The notes under the pieces are model-generated. The model ran no database searches, was not told the origin of the DNA, and saw nothing but the letters and a program-made list of their open reading frames with translations. From NCBI GenBank assembly GCA_965369385.1, contig CBDUQP010000171.1, positions 1 to 6,070 on the forward strand: a stretch of DNA of 6,070 bases. The letters run 5' to 3'. Shown piece by piece: positions 1 through 4,359 of the stretch. The stretch comes from CBDUQP01 sp965369385. Its GTDB lineage: Bacteria; Planctomycetota; Phycisphaerae; SM23-33. Both the position numbers and the translations under genes were made by a program. The stretch's first letter is position 1, and each line of letters opens with the position of its first letter.

Positions 1-2
1 AC

Positions 3-671
3 CTGAAAGATTACGGGTGGCGGGTGGCCAGTTCATTGGAGCGTGATCGTGACGTGGTTCTCACACCGTTCGGGATACTGACCGCCGCCTGGGCCTGGAC
101 CGACTCGCCGGCAGAGCTCGCGGATGATGTGAGGATGTTACAGGGCGTGAAGATAGTCAGCTACGTTGACGGCGATAAGGTGATTGTTCTTGCCCCGGGC
201 GGCCAGCGAGCGGAGATCACTCACAAGGGCGGCAGGTTTTCTTACAAGAGTATAAACGGCGACCCGCTGCAACTTGCCGGCATACTGAAAACACTCAAGA
301 GTGATTCGCAGGGTTTCTACGATGCGCGAGCGCTGCTGACGGCCACCGTCGACCACATATTCCCCGCACCGCTAAGCCGCCTCTGGCGCGGGCACCATAA
401 CTCCGTCACCAACACGCCGGACGTGATAATCTCGCTGGAAGATGCCTATTACACCGGCTCGAAGAGTTTCGAATCGTATGCGAAGATCGCCTCAACACAT
501 GGCGGGCTCAACCGCAAGAACAGTGTAACATTCATCATGAGCACCGCCGGCCCGCTGAGCCCAATCATGCGATCAGAAGACATCCCAGCCGCCATGACCA
601 ACCTGACAGGCAGACCCTTCCCCTTTAAATTAGGGACGGTGCCCTATTTAAATAGGAATACGGCGAATTAA
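3..671 (+). CDS. C-terminal part of a probable alkaline-phosphatase-superfamily (type I phosphodiesterase/nucleotide pyrophosphatase-like) protein; 5' end outside the window
   Basis: The frame is open from the first full codon (position 3), giving 222 visible residues. A GTG at 24 could start a 215-residue protein, but no ribosome binding site precedes it and the residues before it read as continuous protein, so I treat the gene as 5'-truncated by the window. The C-terminal segment resembles the end of the AlkP fold: a THGGL motif (His codon 498-500), about a dozen residues, then an FIMSTAGPL strand, then a DIPAAMTNLTG helix. In that superfamily the last metal ligand is a His in such an HG context, followed by a strand that recognises a permitted substrate or state. 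Members are metal-dependent phosphohydrolases or sulfatases. The nucleophile Thr/Ser and most metal ligands would lie upstream, so activity and substrate cannot be judged. The last 14 or so residues come from an inverted repeat and look unlike the rest. The gene converges on metXW. Family call is moderate. Confidence 0.5.
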   Translation: MKDYGWRVASSLERDRDVVLTPFGILTAAWAWTDSPAELADDVRMLQGVKIVSYVDGDKVIVLAPGGQRAEITHKGGRFSYKSINGDPLQLAGILKTLKSDSQGFYDARALLTATVDHIFPAPLSRLWRGHHNSVTNTPDVIISLEDAYYTGSKSFESYAKIASTHGGLNRKNSVTFIMSTAGPLSPIMRSEDIPAAMTNLTGRPFPFKLGTVPYLNRNTAN

Positions 672-692
672 ATAAGGCACCGTCCCTAATTT
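627..692. repeat. Long imperfect inverted repeat (REP-like palindrome) between convergent genes
   Basis: The arms aaattagggacggtgcc (627-643) and ggcaccgtccctaattt (676-692) are exact 17-bp reverse complements. After one C/A mismatch (644/675) the pairing resumes for 7 bp (645-651 with 668-674), leaving a 16-nt loop. The left half also holds a perfect 14-bp palindrome, cctatttaaatagg (643-656), so alternative folds exist. The core GGGACGGTGCC resembles, from memory, palindromes associated with IS200-like REP-associated tyrosine transposases (RAYTs) in many bacteria; no transposase is present here. The element sits where the + strand phosphatase-like gene and the − strand metXW gene converge, and could act as a bidirectional transcription barrier or 3'-end stabiliser. 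No long T-tract follows either arm, so a classical intrinsic terminator is not supported. The + strand gene's stop codon (669-671) lies inside it. Confidence 0.8.
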
Positions 693-707
693 GTCGCGTG
701 GCTGTCG

Positions 708-2525
708 TCAATTCCGGCTTATTACGAAAATCGCTAGGTCGGCGGTTAGGTTCGGGTCGTTGTTTACTCGTGAGCCGGTTTCGGTATCCAGTGCTACCAG
801 CTCGTGGATCAGGATGCCGCGATCACAGCAAAACTCCTCGAAGTCCGCAATCGTGAAGAAGCGAATATTGGGCGAATCATACCACTTGTGCTTCAGCACG
901 CCGCTGGCCTCGGGGGCGCGGCCGTCCTTGTAGAGCATGTCACGCAGCTTGTGGTATCCGAAGTTCGGAAAACTCACAATGCAACGCTTGCCCACCCTGA
1001 GCATATCATCCACCACACGCTCAACGTCCTTGACCGCCTGCATCGTGCGCGACAGCACGACACAATCAAACTGCTTGTCACCAAAGGGAGTCAGACCGTC
1101 ATTGAGGTCGCTGTGGATCACGTCCAAGCCGCAACGCACGCCCTCGATCACTTCCTCTTCGCTGATCTCTATGCCCATCAGTCGCTCGTGCCCCTTGTCG
1201 GCGAGTTGCCGCAGCAGTCCACCGTTGCCGCAGCCCAAATCCAGCACGCTGGCACCGGGAACGATAAGGTCCACGATCCTGTCATAATCCAGCCGTTGCG
1301 GATCGGCAGAATGGAATATGCTGGTCGGATCGTTGCGAGGCCTGTCGTCTCCACAATTACAGCCGCCCGGCGAATCGCTGATGTTCGCAAGGAATGCCTC
1401 TATCAGTGAGCCGTAGCTCTTGAGTTCATCTTGCAACAGGAAGGCATCATGGCCGGCTGCGCTCTTGATATTGCAGTAGCTCACTGACTTGTCGCTCTTT
1501 AGAAGCGCATCGGTGACCAACTGGAGCTCGGCCGAGCTGAACAACCAATCGCTCGTGAAACTCATCAGCATCCAGCGGCAGGGATTGTCTTTGAACACTT
1601 CGATCAGCTCATCCACGCTTTGTCCGAGCGAGAACAGATCCATCGCCATTGACAGCACAATGTAGCTATTGGCATCGAAACGCTCGACGAATTCAGCACC
1701 CTTGTAGCCAAGATATGAGCCCACAGAGAACTTCTTCTCGAACTCAACGGGGACGTCTCGCGGGGCGTGGCGGTTGGCGTCAAACTTCTGCTGCATCGAC
1801 TCGCGAGACAGGTACGTGATGTGCCCTATCATTCTCGCAATCGCCAGGCCTACGCTCGGCCCGCGACCCTTGTCATAATACTGCCCGTCACAGAAATCCG
1901 GATCGCGAAGAATCGCATTCCTGCCGACGATATCAAACGCCATCGCCTGGCTGGACAGGTGCGGAGACGTGGCGACGGGGATAATTCCCCGTGCCCGGTC
2001 GCCATGGCACGCCGCCCACTGGAGCACCTGGAGCCCACCCATTGATCCGCCTATTACCGCCAGCAACGTGTCAATGCCAAAATGTTCAACAAGGCGTAAC
2101 TGCACTTCAACCATATCGCCCACAGTAATCGTGGGAAAATCGCAACCATAATGCTCGCCGGTGGCGGGGTTCGTTGAGTTCGGGCCAGTCGTACCGCGAC
2201 AGCCGCCCAAAACGTTCGGGCATATCACGAAAAATTTGTCAGTATCGATGGCCTTGCCCGAACCGACAACAATATCCCACCAGCCGGCATCGTCGTTATC
2301 GTCATGCGACGCCACGTGCGAATCGCCGCTGAGCGCATGGCAGATCAGAACCGCATTGCTGCTGGACGCATTCAGTTCGCCGTATGTTTCGTAAGCGACT
2401 GTCACCTCACAAAGCGTATCGCCACGTTCAAGCTGCATCGGTGTGTCAAATGTTACGCTCTGCGCATGGGCGAGCGGTTTCATGCTTCGCCCGGAATCAC
2501 TGCTCTCAAAAACGTTATCCGCCAT
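708..2525 (-). CDS. metX: Homoserine O-acyltransferase MetX fused to a C-terminal MetW methyltransferase-like domain
   Basis: This 605-residue protein has two domains. Residues 1 to about 380 are MetX, an alpha/beta-hydrolase that transfers an acyl group from acyl-CoA to the hydroxyl of L-homoserine in methionine synthesis. Visible are the nucleophile elbow GGSMGG (Ser161), the catalytic Asp in SDWLF (Asp326), the catalytic His in GHDAFL (His359), and the signature NVLGGCRGTTGP (104-115). A short Cys/Gly-rich linker (about 385-400) leads to a MetW domain (about 410-600) with SAM motif I VLDLGCGNGG (427-436), Glu453 at the end of the second strand, and the MetW-typical LSRTMQAV, VSFPNFG and WYDSPNIRFFTI. 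Ordinary MetX is about 350-400 residues and MetW about 200; they are usually separate neighbouring genes. I chose the ATG at 2525 because GGAAAGG lies 10 nt upstream; a GTG at 2597 would translate the upstream hairpin and lacks a site. The gene follows metY by 81 nt. Acetyl versus succinyl donor is not decided; the MetY neighbour favours acetyl. Confidence 0.93.
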   Translation of the reverse strand: MADNVFESSDSGRSMKPLAHAQSVTFDTPMQLERGDTLCEVTVAYETYGELNASSSNAVLICHALSGDSHVASHDDNDDAGWWDIVVGSGKAIDTDKFFVICPNVLGGCRGTTGPNSTNPATGEHYGCDFPTITVGDMVEVQLRLVEHFGIDTLLAVIGGSMGGLQVLQWAACHGDRARGIIPVATSPHLSSQAMAFDIVGRNAILRDPDFCDGQYYDKGRGPSVGLAIARMIGHITYLSRESMQQKFDANRHAPRDVPVEFEKKFSVGSYLGYKGAEFVERFDANSYIVLSMAMDLFSLGQSVDELIEVFKDNPCRWMLMSFTSDWLFSSAELQLVTDALLKSDKSVSYCNIKSAAGHDAFLLQDELKSYGSLIEAFLANISDSPGGCNCGDDRPRNDPTSIFHSADPQRLDYDRIVDLIVPGASVLDLGCGNGGLLRQLADKGHERLMGIEISEEEVIEGVRCGLDVIHSDLNDGLTPFGDKQFDCVVLSRTMQAVKDVERVVDDMLRVGKRCIVSFPNFGYHKLRDMLYKDGRAPEASGVLKHKWYDSPNIRFFTIADFEEFCCDRGILIHELVALDTETGSRVNNDPNLTADLAIFVISRN

Positions 2526-2535
2526 ACGTAAGTTA

Positions 2536-2542
2536 CCTTTCC
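2536..2542 (-). promoter_or_regulatory. Ribosome binding site that sets the metX-metW start
   Basis: On the minus strand GGAAAGG ends 10 nt before the ATG at 2525. It lies just downstream of the intercistronic hairpin, outside its stem, so it should be accessible. No comparable site precedes the earlier in-frame GTG at 2597, which is why the shorter start was chosen. Confidence 0.6.
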
Positions 2543-2548
2543 GTGTCA

Positions 2549-2576
2549 GGCCCGGCCGCCATCCGGCAACCGGGCC
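2549..2576 (-). other. Strong intercistronic hairpin between metY and metX-metW
   Basis: The minus-strand transcript pairs GGCCCGG (2576-2570) with CCGGGCC (2555-2549), then two U·G wobble pairs, then GCC with GGC around a 4-nt GGAU loop: 12 pairs in all. No U-tract follows, so it is not an intrinsic terminator. It begins 30 nt after the metY stop codon and ends 6 nt before the metX-metW ribosome binding site. It may be an mRNA processing or stability element, or may tune translation of the second gene. The structure is seen; the role is inferred. Confidence 0.6.
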
Positions 2577-2606
2577 CGTCCGAATCAATTTCTGCACCCG
2601 GCTTCG

Positions 2607-3911
2607 CTACTTCTGCGAGGCCTTCAGTGCTACGTCCAGATCTTCCCGGATGTCCTCCACGTCCTCAATACCAACGCACAGACGAACGTAGCCCGCAGAA
2701 ACGCCTGCGGTCAGTTGCTCTTCGTCAGTAAGCTGCTGGTGAGTTGTGGATGCCGGATGAATCACGAGCGTTTTCGCATCGCCGATATTCGCCAGGTGGC
2801 TGGCGAGCTTCACGTTATTAATGAATTCGATACCGGCGGCCTTTCCGCCCTTCAGGCAGAACCCGATAATCGCGCCCTTGCCGTCGGGGAAATACTTGCA
2901 GGCGTTGGCATAGCTGGGGCTGCTTTCAAGGCCGGAATAATTCACCGATTCCACGGCCGGGTGCTTCTCGAGCCATTCGGCAATGTCCTGGGTGTTGCTC
3001 ACGTGACGCTCCATGCGAAGCGTGAGCGTCTCCACGCCAAGAAGGAACAAGTGGGCAGCATAGGGGCTCATGCAGCCGCCGGTGTCTCGCAGCCAGTGCG
3101 TGCGAACATGCACAAGGAACGCAATATTGCCCATCGACTCCAGGGCTTCAGTGAAAACCATGCCGTGATACGCATCGTCAGGTGCGCAGAATTCCGGCCA
3201 CTTTTCGGGGTTATCCGCCCACTTGAAGTTACCGCTATCGACAACCGCCCCGCCGACATGCACTCCGTGTCCGCCGATGTATTTGGTGGTGGAGTAAACA
3301 ACGATATCCATACCGTGCTCGATAGGCCTGAACAGCGCGGGCGTCATCACGGTATTGTCACAGATGATCGGCAAACCATGCGAGTGGGCAATGTCGGCCA
3401 GCTTGCGGAAATCGGCAACATCGTTCTTCGGATTGCCCTGGCTCTCGACGTAGACGCAGCGGGTGTTCTCGTCAACCAGTTCGTTGATCTTCTCCGCCTG
3501 GCACGGATCGAAGAATCTCACTTCAATGCCGAGCTTCTTGAAGGTCTGCGTGAACAGAGTTGTCGCCCCGCCGTACAGACTCGTTGACGAAACTATGTTC
3601 TGCCCGGTATGGGTGATCGTGAGGATAGTGGCGGAAATGGCGGCCATCCCGGATGCAAACGCCAGACCGGTAACACCGCCGTCGAGCGCAGCCATGCGTT
3701 TTTCGAGCACGTCGCAAGTGGGGTTCATCAGTCGCGAGTAGATATTGCCGAACTCTTTCAGTGCGAAGAGGTTGGCAGCGTGTTCGGTGTCTTTGAACAC
3801 GTAGCTCGTGGTGGCGTAGATCGGCACGCCGCGGCTGAGTGTGTCGGAGTCGATCTCGTGTCCAGCGTGCAGTGCGAGGGTTGCCAGTCGGTAGTTCGGT
3901 TCATTGCTCAT
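2607..3911 (-). CDS. metY: O-acetylhomoserine sulfhydrylase (O-acetylhomoserine aminocarboxypropyltransferase), PLP-dependent
   Basis: This 434-residue cytosolic enzyme belongs to the Cys/Met-metabolism PLP family (fold type I). It replaces the acyl group of O-acylhomoserine with sulfide to give homocysteine, or with methanethiol to give methionine. Visible landmarks are YSR (58-60) and SGM (87-89), which bind the PLP phosphate; Tyr113 in SLYGG, which stacks on the ring; Asp185 in CDNT, which contacts the ring nitrogen; the Schiff-base Lys210 in STTKYIGGHG; HPASTTH (385-391); and Arg410 in VRLCVGIE, the expected substrate-carboxylate contact. The length and the long insert with AYHG (247-250) fit MetY better than the shorter cystathionine gamma-synthase or MetZ types. 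The ATG at 3911 is chosen because AGAAGGAG sits 9 nt upstream; the frame extends to a TTG at 3965 without a ribosome binding site. It is the first gene after a SAM riboswitch and is followed by metX-metW on the same strand, so both are probably co-transcribed. Confidence 0.95.
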   Translation of the reverse strand: MSNEPNYRLATLALHAGHEIDSDTLSRGVPIYATTSYVFKDTEHAANLFALKEFGNIYSRLMNPTCDVLEKRMAALDGGVTGLAFASGMAAISATILTITHTGQNIVSSTSLYGGATTLFTQTFKKLGIEVRFFDPCQAEKINELVDENTRCVYVESQGNPKNDVADFRKLADIAHSHGLPIICDNTVMTPALFRPIEHGMDIVVYSTTKYIGGHGVHVGGAVVDSGNFKWADNPEKWPEFCAPDDAYHGMVFTEALESMGNIAFLVHVRTHWLRDTGGCMSPYAAHLFLLGVETLTLRMERHVSNTQDIAEWLEKHPAVESVNYSGLESSPSYANACKYFPDGKGAIIGFCLKGGKAAGIEFINNVKLASHLANIGDAKTLVIHPASTTHQQLTDEEQLTAGVSAGYVRLCVGIEDVEDIREDLDVALKASQK

Positions 3912-3920
3912 TTGTTCTTG

Positions 3921-3928
3921 CTCCTTCT
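3921..3928 (-). promoter_or_regulatory. Ribosome binding site of metY
   Basis: AGAAGGAG on the minus strand lies 9 nt before the ATG at 3911, a near-ideal Shine-Dalgarno match. Immediately upstream is TTGCAG (overlapping the first AG), complementary to CTGCAA about 45 nt earlier in the leader, so partial occlusion by leader structure is possible but not shown. Confidence 0.75.
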
Positions 3929-3930
3929 GC

Positions 3931-3955
3931 AAAAAACATCGCCAAAGTGTCGGCG
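3931..3955 (-). terminator. Weak terminator-like hairpin with U6 tract just before the metY ribosome binding site
   Basis: On the minus strand CGCC (3955-3952) can pair with GGCG (3943-3940) around an 8-nt loop, and AUG plus six U residues follow (3936-3931). The stem is only 4 bp, which is weak for an intrinsic terminator. Its position at the end of the riboswitch leader makes it a candidate for part of the expression platform. The CGATGT in it (3941-3936) is complementary to ACATCG at 4062-4057, offering an alternative long-range pairing. Confidence 0.25.
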
Positions 3956-4051
3956 GCGCGGTCAACCCTTGCAGGTGTGTATAGACCGCACTGCATTCAT
4001 GTTCCCATCAGGAGCGAAACGCAGCAATACCGAAGCCGAAAGACCGAGAAG

Positions 4052-4135
4052 AAAAACGATGTGCCCCATACTGCATTCGGAAAAACTGACCGAATAACAC
4101 TATTGCCTTCTAACCGTCGTAAGCAGGCCACATCG
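4052..4135 (-). terminator. Candidate intrinsic terminator or switching stem of the SAM-I expression platform
   Basis: The minus-strand RNA segment CGATGTG (4135-4129), which contains the 3' strand of aptamer stem P1, is an exact 7-bp complement of CACATCG (4063-4057). After a G/G mismatch the pairing can extend with CCU/GGG. The distal arm is followed at once by UUUUU (4056-4052) and then CUUCUUC. Inside the loop is a second hairpin, ATTCGG/CCGAAT (4095-4090 with 4080-4075). This looks like a rho-independent terminator whose 5' arm overlaps the aptamer. Because it uses the P1 3' strand, aptamer closure and this stem are mutually exclusive. Whether it terminates, or instead serves as an antiterminator, cannot be decided by eye. 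Confidence 0.45.
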
Positions 4136-4228
4136 TTCCCTTACGGGCTGGCTGCAGCACCTTATTCCGTTATTACAGAACAGGTTGCCGTGCGGTCATA
4201 GGGCCAGTCCCTCGCGCACTCTTGATGA
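4131..4228 (-). ncRNA. SAM-I (S-box) riboswitch aptamer controlling metY-metXW
   Basis: The minus strand carries the S-box core in order: TCATCAAGAG (4228-4219), AGGGACTGGCCC, ATGA, GGCAACC, GGTGC, and GAACGATG ending at 4131. Paired elements are present with non-consensus but complementary bases: P2a GUGCG/CGCAC, the GGG/CCC pairing with its ACUGG loop, P3 closed by ACCU/AGGU with an inner UUCUG/CGGAA, and P4 CCC/GGG around a GUAA tetraloop. P1 is short, CAUC/GAUG, with mismatches beyond. A GCCA follows P3 and could form the pseudoknot with UGGC of the P2 loop. This RNA class binds S-adenosylmethionine and usually switches off downstream methionine genes. It lies about 220 nt upstream of the metY start, so the leader is long. 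The aptamer call is strong; its direction of control here is inferred from the class and the target genes. Confidence 0.93.
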
Positions 4229-4258
4229 CACTGACATCTTACCGAACTAATTCCTATA

Positions 4259-4264
4259 ATTCTA
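4259..4264 (-). promoter_or_regulatory. Candidate -10 element for the metY leader transcript
   Basis: TAGAAT on the minus strand matches the bacterial -10 consensus at five of six positions and lies in the most AT-rich stretch of the window (about 4250-4280), about 30 nt before the riboswitch aptamer. No convincing -35 box sits 16-18 nt upstream. TATATT (4272-4267) and TATAGG (4258-4253) are rival -10 candidates. The location fits a promoter; the exact element is uncertain. Confidence 0.35.
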
Positions 4265-4307
4265 GTGTAATATAAAATACCTCTTGCTCTGCCTAGCACA
4301 AATGGCA

Positions 4308-4324
4308 CGCAAGTAAGGCTTGCG
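4308..4324. other. Short perfect hairpin downstream of the membrane-protein gene
   Basis: CGCAAG (4308-4313) and CTTGCG (4319-4324) form a 6-bp stem with a 5-nt loop. GCACGC (4305-4310) can alternatively pair with GCGTGC (4347-4352). On the minus strand this lies 36-52 nt after the stop codon of the large membrane protein, a plausible site for transcript end formation ahead of the metY promoter, but no U-tract follows. I see nothing else in the 95 nt between that stop and the promoter region. Confidence 0.3.
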
Positions 4325-4359
4325 AATCCACAATAACGCAGGTTTCGCGTGCAAAACAG

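Noticed and set aside
627..692. Classical rho-independent terminator for the convergent genes
   Set aside because: The stem is long and strong, but neither strand has a T-tract after the arm beyond a single TTT, and the loop and nested palindrome fit a REP-like repeat better.
804..1409. A long + strand open frame (201 codons) opposite the MetW domain
   Set aside because: It is antisense to a well-supported MetX-MetW coding region, has no recognisable motifs and no ribosome binding site. The same applies to other long + strand frames opposite metY and the membrane-protein gene (2715-3587, 4417-5151, 5170-5829).
2526..2597. An upstream in-frame GTG start for metX-metW adding 24 residues
   Set aside because: The added residues merely translate the intercistronic hairpin, no ribosome binding site precedes the GTG, and a good one precedes the ATG at 2525.
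4008..4076. A 22-codon open reading frame on the minus strand in the metY leader, possibly a leader peptide
   Set aside because: No ribosome binding site precedes its ATG, it overlaps the candidate switching stem, and it has no run of Met or Cys codons that would suggest attenuation by translation. The SAM-I aptamer explains regulation without it.
3990..4078. A 9-bp direct repeat, actgcattc, at 3990-3998 and 4070-4078 in the leader, considered as an operator pair
   Set aside because: Only nine bases, spaced about 80 bp apart and located downstream of the aptamer rather than at the promoter. A repeat of this length can arise by chance, and it does not match a known methionine repressor box that I recognise.
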